Origin: Lophius americanus
Taxonomy: Eukaryota > Chordata > Actinopteri > Lophiiformes > Lophiidae
Length of the DNA: 64,000 nucleotides
Assembly (NCBI GenBank): GCA_037951165.1
Contig: JBBDHG010000418.1
Location: forward strand, 30,001-94,000
Direction: 5' to 3'
Of the stretch, positions 1 through 10,945 are shown piece by piece; position 1 is the first letter of the stretch, and every line of letters starts with the position of its first letter. Under the pieces are notes generated by a model. It was not told where the DNA came from. It did no database searches and saw only the letters and a list, made by a program, of their open reading frames with translations. The position numbers and the translations under genes were made by a program.

Positions 1-61
1 AGGATGCCCAGGATGCCGAAGGCCACCAGGACCCCCACAGCGGTTGAGTTCACACTGCTCC
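1..61 (-). CDS. possible partial exon encoding a transmembrane segment
   Basis: Read on the minus strand, a splice acceptor (tgcctgaag) is followed by an open stretch running off the left edge. With two leading bases from a split codon it encodes SSVNSTAVGVLVAFGILGI, an N-glycosylation-type NST followed by a hydrophobic run. This would suit the juxtamembrane and membrane exon of a type I membrane protein. In mammals TMPRSS4 lies beside the sodium-channel beta subunit genes SCN4B and SCN2B, whose membrane exons have a similar character, so an scn2b/scn4b-like gene is one guess. Nothing in 20 residues proves it, and a chance open frame is possible. Confidence 0.3.
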
Positions 62-1780
62 CTTCAGGCACAAATACAGAGAAGTAATTAGATTACAGCG
101 GCGGATGCACGCGCAAGAGTCAAGGAGTCATTCTGCATGGCGTTATATTTCTTTAACGCGTGATTATTATCTCATTATTCACGTTTGTGCGTCTGATTTA
201 AGTGGATCCGGCCCGCCCGTCATAAATAGATCCGCTCTGAGGAAAATAGAAGATGAAAACAGTTTTGGGGGAAAAATGCTGGCTCTGCAATCTTCATCCG
301 TTTTTTTTGTTTGTTTTTCAAAAAGACTGAAATGATTGACGTCACATGACGACAGGAAGCTGAGGTTTGTTTTATGACATCAGGCGCTCATTTCAGGGCT
401 CCACTGCATTTGTGCGAGCCGCGGCGGCGGCGGCGGCGGCAGACGGAGAAATCTTTCCTGCTTTGAATCAGCTGCTAGCTAAACCAGCCAGCCTCACATT
501 TAGAGTCAAAGGAGTCAAGCGAACCGAAAAAAAACTACGAGCAACAACATACTCTGACTCCCATGAAGGAAGGAAAAGGCTGTAAATGGAAGTGACTCTT
601 CTGTGTTGCGTGTTGAAGGTTGTGACTCACAGAAGTGAAAATCTCACTCACCATTATTCCCCATGGTCGACTTCTTCTAGAAAGGGCGACCGGCGTTCTG
701 TCTTGTCCGTCTTTTCCTCTCCTCTCTGACCATTTGGCGTCAAGCGGCTGTCAATCAACGTCTGAATTTACATGTTTCTCCATGAATCGGCTCCTCTCGA
801 CGGCGGAGTGTGACTCGTCTTCCTCCTTCACCTGCGTCTGTCGGTCCTTGTCCCCATACCAGACATTCCTTCCAAAACCAGTTCATCTTCTTCTCTGTCC
901 TGCCTGTTTCGTAACCTCCATCCGCATTCCTTGGAACTTGGCGGATCCAAGGATACGTGGATGAAACACACGAAACACCTGAATTCAAACTTGACGCTTT
1001 AATACTTTGTTATTATGCAGCACAAAAACTTCTCAGGAGCTTCTTTTGCTTCTTCATGATTATGGGATTCATCTGGACTGTCTCCTCGGGCCTCAGGACG
1101 ACTGAGGCTCTTTTTTTTTTCTTTTCTTTTCTTACGCTCCTCTGGATTCTGCAGCTCCTTCTTCAGCCTCGACCTCTACAACAACGTATGAGGATGACGA
1201 GGAGGGAAGGCCTGGAGGGAAGGCCTGGATCTGATGGTGCATGAGGAGTCTCTGTTGGCTGACTGAGCTATTACACCTTCCTCATCACAAATGTAATAAT
1301 AATAATACGTTTCATTTGCAATGAAGCAGTCAGAAACCGGTGAGATAAAGTTTTTAATGAAAAGGTTCATTTTCAAGAAGGAAATCACAGACAACTTTAA
1401 AAAAAAATCTTTTTTTTTTGTTTTAAAGCTGCAATAATTGATTTTTTCATTTTTTTTCTTTCATTGCATTCATATAACAGCTAGAGTTTTTTTGGGGATT
1501 AAATATTTGAGATTAGATTAAGTTGATTCCATGTGACTTTTGTCCTAGTGAATGAAACTTGACTTTCTTTTATAAAGTCAACATGACTAAGTTTAGTAGA
1601 ACGATCTTCTCCCTCAGGGAGGGGTCCAACTTCTCTTTCACAGTAACCTCCCAACCTACAAGTCCAACTGTGTCTGAATTTAACTCCACATGAATCGACA
1701 GAAGGAAATCTGTCTCGTTTTATGACGGAGCTCAGGAACTTTAACTGTACTCATCTTCATCATCATCATCTTCATTCATC
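62..1780. other. no gene recognised
   Basis: Short chance frames only. The one notable tract is a GC-rich (CGG)n run at about 421-442. Several polyT/polyA runs follow, for example near 1,111 and 1,410. Confidence 0.5.
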
Positions 1781-1789
1781 GTCGCCATG

Positions 1790-1990
1790 GGATCCGATCA
1801 CAGAACGTACTGCTGACTTCATAGAAATAGTTGGGTCGAGTCAAAATGGACTGTTTGACATCATTAGATATAAGACGCATTTATTTTGAGTACTTCAATC
1901 AGGGGGATTGCTTGTACAATGCAGGGGACTGGGGGCTTTTCAGGGATTTACCTTTACTGCCTGGGACGACAGTTTGCACCTAGTTATGTC
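1790..1990 (-). repeat. dispersed repeat copy (TTGTACAA/CCCCTGC family)
   Basis: Contains, in reverse orientation, the hallmark block of a repeat family seen about ten times in this window: the end of a CCCCTGC run, the palindrome TTGTACAA, then a CCCC run and a TTGAA-type end. The block here lies at 1,894-1,940. The flank around 1,790-1,890 matches that of the copy at 9,190-9,300 (same gatcygatc...actgctgacttcat text), which shows these are copies of one element. Confidence 0.6.
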
Positions 1991-2984
1991 ACATGTCTTT
2001 TCCTCATGAGGTCATCATCTGTCAGTTTTAGAAATGCCTTTGAATTCTTTCCAATAGGTTTTAACCCTTTAATGTCCTCAAAGGGAAAAACAGGAAAAAG
2101 TAAAGATTCTTTTACTTTTTGCATGTTTTTATTCTGCTGGGTCATTTGTTAATTCAACTTATGAGGCACTTAAATTGATCATTAGGACGAAAAGTTTGTC
2201 TAGTCGAAACAGTACACTTTAAGTAGATTAGCTAATACTACTAATAATAATACTAATAATACGTTTAATTTATAACTTTTGGTAAAGAAGGTTTTTAGCG
2301 GTACCGGTAAGGATGTGGTTAACGAATAAATAGGATACCTTACAATGTAGTTGAGGCTTCTCGAGGGTTCCTGGATATTTGATGTGAGTTGTTATTGAAA
2401 GCAGGGAAACCAAAGATTTACAGGAAACTTTTTGGGGAAGATTTTTTTTTTTTGAGGTGCCAGTCAATTTTCAGGAAGCGGCATCTTCTCAGCATCACGT
2501 CACGGAGAGAAGAATAAAAGTAATGCTATCTGACCTCCTCCGTTCAAAAGAAATCCACCCCAGCATAATGGCCGGAGGGCGGCTGCAGGGACGCGAAGCC
2601 TACTTGTGTTGCATTGCTCCTCATATATTCAAATTCCCGCTCAACTACTTCCTCATGCTGCAGTTTCCTCTTGCTCCTTTGACCGCCGTGATGGCCAGGT
2701 GAGGTCGGCAGCAGATAACACAATAAAACTATTAAAAGGAGTGTTTGTGTTCCCAGAGGACGTTTGTGCAGGACTTGGAACTCAATTAAACCTTGTGATA
2801 CAGGTTAAAGGGCAGAGTTATGACAGCTGAGTGTCTCTTTGTGTTTTCTTCTCGCTACAACCTCCTACATGGAGGAGATGTCAATCATATTTGTATTAAC
2901 TCTTGTTTTTCTCATTTCCTTTATTTTACCGTCATTGAGATTAAAATCTCGGCCAAGAGTTTAGAAGAGGATTAGGGCCAAATA

Positions 2985-3290
2985 GGGAATTTTGATTTTA
3001 TTCACATAATTAGAATTCTATGAATGAGGTCAGAATTCTTTAAACTCAGAAAACGGCTTCAAGATTTTTTTTTTTTTTTTTTTTATTCTGACTTTATTCT
3101 GACTTCAAATTAGAATTCTTACTTTATTCTCAGAATAGGGATTCTTTTTTTTTTTCTTTTTTTTAATTCTGGCTTAAAATTAGAATTTTTACTTTATTCT
3201 CAGAATAGGGAATCATTATTTTGTTTTTGTTTTAATTCCGACTTTATTCTGAGTTTAAAGTCAGAACATTCTGGAAATAAAATCAGAATT
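2985..3290. repeat. degenerate tandem repeat of ttctgactttattctcagaa type
   Basis: Imperfect units of about 20 bp built from 'gaattctgactttattctca' variants, broken by long polyT runs. The same kind of unit appears at 42,055-42,125 and 44,140-44,215. Confidence 0.55.
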
Positions 3291-3334
3291 CTAGATATCC
3301 TTAAAATGGCTCCACACAACTTCATATAAAACAC

Positions 3335-3720
3335 ACACTGTAAAAAAAAAAAAACAATCTATATAATTTACGGTAAAAAAAAAAAAAAAACAGCAGCTGT
3401 GATGCCAGAATTTAACTATAAAAAATACGTTGACTACGTACGAGATATTACAGTAAATTACCATAAAATAATTAGTTTCACAGTCTACCTCCCTACAATG
3501 ACATTAAATAAAATAACTGTAATTTACAAAAATATGACATTGAAATCAGCATTTTTTTTTTTAAATATGAAATGTTACGTCTTCATTCTGTAGGAGTGAA
3601 GTTTTTAAGGGTTTTGTACATAAACGGTGTTTTTCCGTGAATGTTCTTTAATTTTATCAAACGTTTGTATTTCCACTGTAAAATTCTGTTTTCAACATAT
3701 TCTAAGGTGATTTCCCTTTT
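3335..3720. repeat. AT-rich repeat-like tract with tacggtaaa/acagtaaa words
   Basis: Two polyA runs followed by repeated words such as ttacggtaaa, ttacagtaaa and ccactgtaaaa. Words like these are common in fish non-autonomous DNA transposons. No clear ends were found, so the family is not assigned. Confidence 0.3.
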
Positions 3721-3733
3721 TTCCCGCTTGAAG

Positions 3734-3817
3734 CATCTCCTACTGTTTTGTATTTTTCCATCTCCTACTGTTTTCTATTTTTTCCATCTCCTACTGTTTT
3801 CTATTTTTCCATCTCTC
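3734..3817. repeat. 25-26 bp tandem repeat, three copies
   Basis: Three adjoining copies of a unit starting catctcctactgtttt, followed by a decayed fourth. Confidence 0.8.
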
Positions 3818-4213
3818 GATGTTGCAATTTCACTTTTCTGTATTTTTTGCCGTTGTTTTGACATACAATTTTTTTGACCGTGCAGAACAGACATAAAAAT
3901 CTGAAAAAACTTAAGTACTCGAAAAACAACGTATTTCCCTTTGAATCTGAAGTCCTTCCAACGACAGTGATTGATGCAGAAGGTAAATACGATCCCACCA
4001 GATAACAAGTTGGACGGCACACTTTGTTTTGACTCCACGGTGGAAACCAAATGTGAAAATGTTAAATATTAACCGGCTTCACTTCAAACACCTCAGGTTT
4101 TGTCCAGCCGACTATCAAGTTTCACAAAATGCACACCTGTTGGAACAAAGAACGGCTTAGATGTCTTGTGCAATGTCTGTTGGTAAATTTGAGTGGTATG
4201 CATATGTGATTGC

Positions 4214-4258
4214 ATGAGAGAGAGAGAGAGCGAGAGAGGGAGAGAGAGAGAGAGAGGG
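4214..4258. repeat. (GA)n microsatellite
   Basis: Nearly pure GA run with a few interruptions. Confidence 0.9.
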
Positions 4259-4259
4259 G

Positions 4260-6180
4260 TTGGGGGGTGGGGATGAAGGCCCTCTGAGGGGTGTTTCCTG
4301 CTGAAATGATAAAAGGTCTTCCCAGAAAGATGCTGAACTTCAGACACCAGGAATATTCCTCTCACCCAGTTTGTGCGTAAACCTTTCTCATGCCTTCCTG
4401 TGAAGACGAGCCGTTCTGCTTCATGACAGGTAGAGTTCCCTGACAGGAGGAATGATGTGTGTGGGCGTAATTATGTGTTTTTAAGAGCATGGATACAATC
4501 ATTTCATGGAACAAAGAGAAAGGAGGTTGAGAGGCATGCTGTTTGATATTAAAAAAAAAAAAAGTCCAGCTCTGATTTTATTTCCTGTTGCTTCAGTACG
4601 TCGTTCGTATCAGCCTCTCTGATCAGGATGAAAAACACTTTGGAAGGAGAGGTAGGGAGATAAATAATTATTGTTATCCAGCACCTTTTAAGAGTCAGTA
4701 AGTTTTTAATGGTGTTACGTGGTCCGGTGTAAAATAAGTGAACGTTTCTGGGGCTCAAATGCTGTAATTAACTAGTTATTACACCTTTATAAGCTGTTTT
4801 TCAGGGAAGAAGTCCGGACTGCAGCTTTTTTTCCAATATTGATTTCTTTAGAGTTGTTCAAATTCCATTGATCAAATTAGTTGTTTATTCTAAGGCTCGA
4901 TTTTATTTTCGGTTTTGTGTTCAAGCGGTTATTACAACTTAATAAGCTGTTATGCAGTTTTGGGCTGCATTCATACTGATTGCTGGGTTTTTAGTCAAAT
5001 TGTGTGTTTCAAAGTTTTTCAGTGGGTTAAAAGATCAGCTGGAGAGATCTCTGCTTAGGTTTCACAGCGGTTCCTGTTTGTTTTGTTTTCAAGGGCATAG
5101 GAATGTAAAAAAAACGAGTTCTCTAATTCTAGTTTCATGCGTTCTGATTTTAATTTAACTGCAATAGATTGAAACTCGATTATCGCTGTGGTATAAGTTC
5201 TTATTCCACATCTCAACTAGGCAGTGAATGCAAAACAATCAAATCACATCTGTTAATATGTAATCCGTCTGGACTATAAACTGAACAGGAAGTAACCGTC
5301 CTTTAGGGTTTTTACATGTATTTAAAAACAAAGAAAGGAAAGCCAACAGCAGCGCCACCAGGAATAAATGGATGTGTTCTGGATTAGATTCTGTTTTCGG
5401 CTGGCGTGCTGTGAGAGATAATGGGATTATGAAGAATGTGAGAAATGAAAGCCTGGAGTCAAACAAGGACGTGGACTAGAGTTATTCCATTTTATGAGCT
5501 GCTCTCTCCGTCCGGTTCTTAGAGAATGTTTCAGCCGCCATTGTTGTTGTAAATATTGTGAGTTCACATCGTTCACGTGAGTTCCAGCGCGCTCTGATGG
5601 AACGTGCTACTTTTGTTTTTGATCCCATTAATTCAGAAAGTAGAATCAGAAACTCTTAGAAATGAAACATGGATAAAATATTCCTTCTTTTTTTTATGGT
5701 GAAAGAACAAAATAGTTGCATTATTAAGAATTAAAACAAAAGGAGTTGCATTGCGTTAATGAAATATAAAACAAATTTGAAAATATAGAAGTGGATTTAG
5801 TTCATTTAAGATAAATATCTTTAATAGAATTCAACATAACGGCGACATAATAAGTGAAAAATGCACATTGTTTGCATAACATGACTTTTTTATGTTGAAA
5901 GAGTTCAATAATGTCATCTTTGAATTATTGCATAACACTAAGTTAAAGACATTCTACGTAATTGTGTTAAGTAAACGCCACATAATTGTGTTTTTAGTAC
6001 ATGAAACATAAGTTTAGTTTGTATTAAATTATTTTTTTATGTGTTTGTGGGTTTTGGTTTTGGATTTCATAATTATGTGAAATTAAACATTTGTAAATGA
6101 AACATATCTTTTTCTTTTATTTAATTTATCTTTATTATGCTTCAAAATTTAAGACATTTTGCATGTTATTTTCTCCACCA
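4260..6180. other. no gene recognised
   Basis: AT-rich DNA with short chance frames. I see no exon pattern, tandem array or mobile-element end. Confidence 0.5.
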
Positions 6181-6183
6181 ACA

Positions 6184-6228
6184 TTGTTTGTTTGTTTGTT
6201 TGTTTGTTTGTTTGTTTGTTTGTTTGTC
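6184..6228. repeat. (TTTG)n microsatellite
   Basis: About eleven units of tttg in a row. Confidence 0.9.
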
Positions 6229-6535
6229 TGCTTCTTAGCAAGATTATTGAAAAACTCAGGGATGGATTTGAATGAAATATTAACCAACATGTAGGTTGTG
6301 GTATATCCTAGAGATGGTTCATTAATGGTGACGTTACATCATGATGATGTCATAATTACGTGATGTCATAATCACGTTTTCTTAACCATTGCAAGATAGT
6401 TTGAAATTTCTTTTTTTTTAAATAATTCACAAACAAATGGAAAAAATCTGCATGACATTGAATAAAAGGATCCCAAATAAAGCAATTTAATTCATTCTGA
6501 TCGGACATATGAGTCGTGTGGTCCTGCTGAGCCTT

Positions 6536-6580
6536 GTGGGATGGTGAGGATGGTGAGGATGGTGAGGATGGTGAGGATGG
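6536..6580. repeat. 9-bp tandem repeat (ggatggtga)n
   Basis: About four to five perfect units of ggatggtga. Confidence 0.9.
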
Positions 6581-6659
6581 ACTCACACTGATCCTCCATG
6601 CATGCATATTCAAAAAAAAAAGAAGAAGATGAGACATTTCAAGAGGGGAAAAAAAAAAT

Positions 6660-7660
6660 TTGTTTATGTAAAAGTAGTTTCATTTCTGCTTTTTACGGAA
6701 AAAGAAAAAAAAATCCGAAAAATGATCTTGTCCAGCATATTTCGATTTAGATAAAAATACTTTTGAACCCAAATTCATTTCTGCTTAAATGAGAATTATA
6801 GGGGATATAAAATAGACCAGATCAACCACATTTCAGATTTTCTTATTTTTCTTATTGAATTTTTTTATATTTTTTATATATAACAGAGATATATTATTTA
6901 TTTATTCTTTTTAATTATTATTATTTTTTTTTTTTACTTTATTATTTTATTATATATATACTTTTTTTGATATATATATATTTGATTGTTTTTTATATAC
7001 TTTTTAATTTTTTTGGATTCAGGAACGCTAGTCTGCCTTTTTTATATTTTTATTATTTTGCAAATGAAAATGATCCCTTCTTTCCAATCAGATCCCACAA
7101 CATGAAAATCAAACATTATTAATAAAAAAATAAAGTTGTTTTATGGAAAATAGTTCAAAATTTGTTACCAGAACTGTTTTAATGGAATACAAGAATATTT
7201 AGAATTGCTACAATAGATTATTAAACATAAGTTAAAAAATATGAGAAAAAAAAATGAGGAAGTAAATGCAAAATGCAGAGTCTAAGAATAACAACATGAT
7301 ATTCAGCTACAGGATGATGAGAATTAAAATAACCTCTTAAAGTAAGAGGATAACGAACGTAAAAGCTGAAAATGACCTTTCAATAAGACATAAAGAATAC
7401 AGAATAAAGATGTTTTAAGCATTTCAAGTGCTTTCCTATCGGTTTATAAACTTAGCAGCGATAGACTAGAATTCAAATATACATTTTAAGGAAATCTATC
7501 TTTAATTATTGTGGGTTTTTTTGTTTTTTTTTGTGATAGAACTTGCTGAAATTCTATTAAAAAGATTAAATCAGTTTGACCCTATTTCCTTTTGTTCTGT
7601 TTGTGGCGGTTAACGCAGAGAATCTATTGTATCTTCTTCCTCAATTTTTCTATAAAGCCT
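6660..7660. other. AT-rich DNA, no gene recognised
   Basis: Low-complexity A/T stretches, most extreme at 6,840-7,010. No exon or mobile-element signature. Confidence 0.5.
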
Positions 7661-7666
7661 TATCAA

Positions 7667-7765
7667 CCAGCCGTAACATTGAGACCGCCTGCCTCATATA
7701 CTGTGTAGGTTCCTCTTCTGCTGCCAAAAAAAAGCTCCGGGACGCACAGTGTGCTGTGATAGGTG
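7667..7765. mobile_element. Tc1/mariner-like fragment (one end)
   Basis: Starts with ccagccgtaacattgagacc, a diverged version of the terminal sequence cagccataacattaaaacca seen intact at 7,979. The subterminal words 'actgtgtaggt' also match. Only one end is present. Confidence 0.6.
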
Positions 7766-7978
7766 GGAATCTTTTAACTGCATGCTTGGACACGCTTTTA
7801 TAATTAAAAATATTAACTTTAAAATCACTATTCCACATTTTTCAGGTCATTTTGTATGTCACAAAAAATCCACTGATTTATATTACTATTCTCCAAAAAC
7901 TGAGCAGTATAATGTTGATGTGTTGTCTGGGTGAAAGATTCATGCAAGCCTCCTAATGTACTCGCATAAAGAAGCAAT

Positions 7979-8263
7979 CAGCCATAACATTAAAACCACC
8001 TGCTTTATATTGTGTAGGTTTTAGCCCTCAAACCACATTTACACTGTTTTCTGACCTCTCGCTATTACAACCGGCATCCATGTTTTCAGCAATGCTTTCC
8101 TTCACTGTCCACATCCAATAACCCTTAAAACACCCAAGACCCAGTTGTCTCATCTTAGACCACTTGGATGGACGGAATGAACGCCTACTCCCTGATACAT
8201 CCCGTCCACCGACCACAATCTATGACTTCACCTGTCGGTGGTTGTAATGTTATGGACGATCGG
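7979..8263. mobile_element. Tc1/mariner-like deletion derivative with both ends
   Basis: The left end cagccataacattaaaacca is mirrored by the right end tggttgtaatgttatgg, a terminal inverted repeat of the kind carried by abundant fish Tc1-like elements. The interior is only about 250 bp and has no transposase frame, so this is a non-autonomous internally deleted copy. Assignment to Tc1/mariner rests on recognising the ends. Confidence 0.75.
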
Positions 8264-8867
8264 CGCATACTTTTCACTGTGGGAGAAGTATTAGAAGTAA
8301 AGACGCGTTGGCGGGGAGGTTCATAGTTCACTGACTTTAATAGCTCAGGTCAGCTGACTCCCGTTCCCAACAATGGCACCTTCTCTTCACCCAACCGTAT
8401 CACTCTTTTACCTCACTCTGTCATTATTTGGTCTCCGCTCAGTGTCCCGTGACCTTCACAGTGGCTCCATTTTTGGAAGCCCTGACCCAGTGAACGCAAT
8501 TGTCCTCCTGAAAGGGTCATTTAACGCTTGGAAAAACACAAAAAAACACTTTTCTGAGGGTTGAACCAAGCAGACGTACTGTATTTAATCATTTAATCAG
8601 TCGTGTTCTTGTTGGGGCACAGAGCTAAAACATTTGTGTACATTTAAAACATTCTCTAAATGTGATTCCGTTTCTAATTATAGCCTAGAGAAGTCAGGGA
8701 TATTATGGAATTTTCCGCTTTCATGTTTAAGGGGCCCAACTCCATGCCTGACCATAACTGAGGTATAACATGTGTGGTAAAATTCAAAACACTTTGAATT
8801 GTAGAAGAATTGTATCGTAGTGAAGAATTGTTGTTATAGTGATTTTGGGAAAAGGCAAGTTGCACAT

Positions 8868-9360
8868 TTCCACCACTAGGGGGAGTTTCATCTCCAAAAG
8901 GTTTCAGGTCAGAATTTTTGGACTGTTCGTTCAAACTAGTCCATATTTCACGCGTATAAATTGTAAATATTATATTTTACTTCAACAGTTCATAAATCAC
9001 AAGGACTAGAGCTCTTTTTACGAAAAAAAACTGTTTTTGGGACATAACTTCATAGATGTTGGTCTGATTTAGTCCAAATTTACCTCATATGTAATGTTTC
9101 AAGGAGAAACATTAAAACATTTAATTGTTCATATTTCACTCAATAGGGGGCTTTTTTATTTATCTTCACAACTATATTTATCTTCATTAGTGAGTCACTG
9201 TGGGATCTGATCCTAGAACAGACTGCTGACTTCATATAAATAGTCAGGTTGAGTCTATATGGATTGTTTGAGGTTATTAATGAGTCACATTTAATTTGAG
9301 GAGTTCAATCAGGTGGGTTACTTGTACAATGCAGGGGATTGGGGGGTTACCGTGGTATAC
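8868..9360 (-). repeat. dispersed repeat copy with CTCF-like core modules
   Basis: Reverse-orientation copy of the repeat family described in the findings. It carries ccactagggggag at about 8,873, a second decayed module with 'caataggggg' near 9,142, the 'gatttagtccaaattta' word at 9,066-9,082, and the TTGTACAA block at 9,303-9,345. Confidence 0.65.
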
Positions 9361-9576
9361 CCTCGCCGTGGGGACGACGGCGTGGGCTCGGTTTTGTCAC
9401 AGTGAGCATGTTGGCGTGACGTCAGCCGCAGAAGAAGTCATGAGTTGATGGACAGGTCTGTGACTCAAACCAAACGCTCTCCGCTCAGAATGTCAAAACA
9501 ACACATTTAAAAATGACACGCCTCAGCCGCAGGCATCTTACTACACACCCATTACACTGTACTTCACTTCTGATGG

Positions 9577-10117
9577 TCGTGTTTGTGTGTGTGTGCGTGT
9601 GTGTATGTATGTGTGTGTGCGTGTCTGTGTGTGTGTGTGTGCGTGTGTGTCTATGTGTGTGTGCGTGTCTGTATGTGTGTATGTGTGTGTGTGTGTCTGT
9701 GTGTCTGTATGTGTGTGTGCGTGTCTTTGTGTGTATGTGTGTAAGTGTCTATGTGTGTGTATATGTGTGTGCGCTTGTGTGTACGTGTCTGTGTATTGTG
9801 AGTTTGTGTGGGTGTTCGTGTCTGTGTGTTTGGGTGTTTGTTTGTGTGTGTTTGTATGTGTGAGTGTATGTGTGTGTTTGTGTGTGTTAGTGTTTAGGTG
9901 TGTATGCGTGTGTGTGTGTATGTGCGCGTGTGTTTTGTGTGTGTGTGCGTAAGTATGCGTGTGTATGTTTTTGGTGTGTGTGTGTGTTTGTGTGTGTGCA
10001 AGTGTTTGTGTTTGTGTGTGTGTGTTGCACTGTAAAAACATCTGTTTTTTTACATGTATTTGCAACTTATGGGTGTGTATGCTTTTGGTTTGTGTGTGCG
10101 TGTGTGTCTGTGTGTGG

Positions 10118-10172
<55 letters not shown>

Positions 10173-10186
10173 TGTGTGTGCGTGTG

Positions 10187-10232
<46 letters not shown>

Positions 10233-10236
10233 TGTG

Positions 10237-10280
<44 letters not shown>

Positions 10281-10317
10281 TACGTGTGTGTGTGTGCGTG
10301 TGTGTGTGTTGCACTGT
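9577..10317. repeat. long compound (TG)n microsatellite
   Basis: About 740 bp dominated by TG dinucleotides, with interspersed cg, ta and tc steps. A non-repetitive insert of about 60 bp occurs twice inside it, at about 10,024-10,085 and 10,308-10,366. Open frames here read as Cys-Val or Thr-His runs and are artefacts. Confidence 0.95.
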
Positions 10318-10494
10318 AACACGTCTGTGTTTTTACATGTACTTGCGAGTCATGGGTGTGTATCTGCATGTTTGGGTCAAATTTGAGAGGCAGACAAGTC
10401 CTGGAGGGGATCTGAGGATAGAAATGGGGGCCAAAAAGAGATGGCCTTCTTTATGTATAAAGGGCAAAGAGTTTGGAGAGGGGGGCTGTGTGGG

Positions 10495-10523
10495 AGGAGG
10501 AGGAGGAGGAGGAGGAGGAGGAG
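10495..10523. repeat. (AGG)n microsatellite
   Basis: About nine agg units just upstream of the putative 5' region of tmprss4. Confidence 0.9.
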
Positions 10524-10619
10524 AAAACTGGGACGTCCACACAGGTAAGGAGAGACAGGCAGTGAGAGATGGGAGGGACCAGAAAGTCAGTTCGCTGGAG
10601 TAGTTGTGTTTTGTCTAAG

Positions 10620-10945
10620 TCTTTACAAACAAACTCAGGATTTTTGGAGCGTCACGACGCAAAAGCCCGGCCAGAACTTTCTCCAAAGAGTCTTTGGTTT
10701 TAGAAGTAAGGGGGCCAGAAAGGCTCCATTCGAGCCGGATCCAGTTACAGATTGAAAGAAAGGGAGAGAGAGAGAGAGTCTAAGTCCGACCAGGTTTTGT
10801 GGTTGAGGCCGGTGGAGAGGGAGGGCGAGGGGAAGGCGGAGGACAAACGTCGGCAGCGAGTGACTCCCGGCGAGGAGGGCAGTGTTTTACCCGGTTCTGT
10901 GTCTGATGAGGCAAACCTGAGCCTTACCACTAAGACGACTTCATC
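10620..10945 (+). promoter_or_regulatory. tmprss4: probable 5' untranslated/promoter region of tmprss4
   Basis: Lies directly before the inferred start codon and is relatively GC- and CpG-rich compared with its surroundings. No TATA box or start site can be fixed from sequence. A possible upstream donor (cacacaggtaagg at about 10,538) could end an earlier noncoding exon. Confidence 0.35.

Noticed and set aside
755..1394. Short frames on both strands near the left edge
   Set aside because: No homology recognised, composition like the surrounding noncoding DNA.
9513..10387. Long Cys-Val and Thr-His open frames on both strands
   Set aside because: They are translations of a (TG)n/(CA)n microsatellite. 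No codon structure or splice context.
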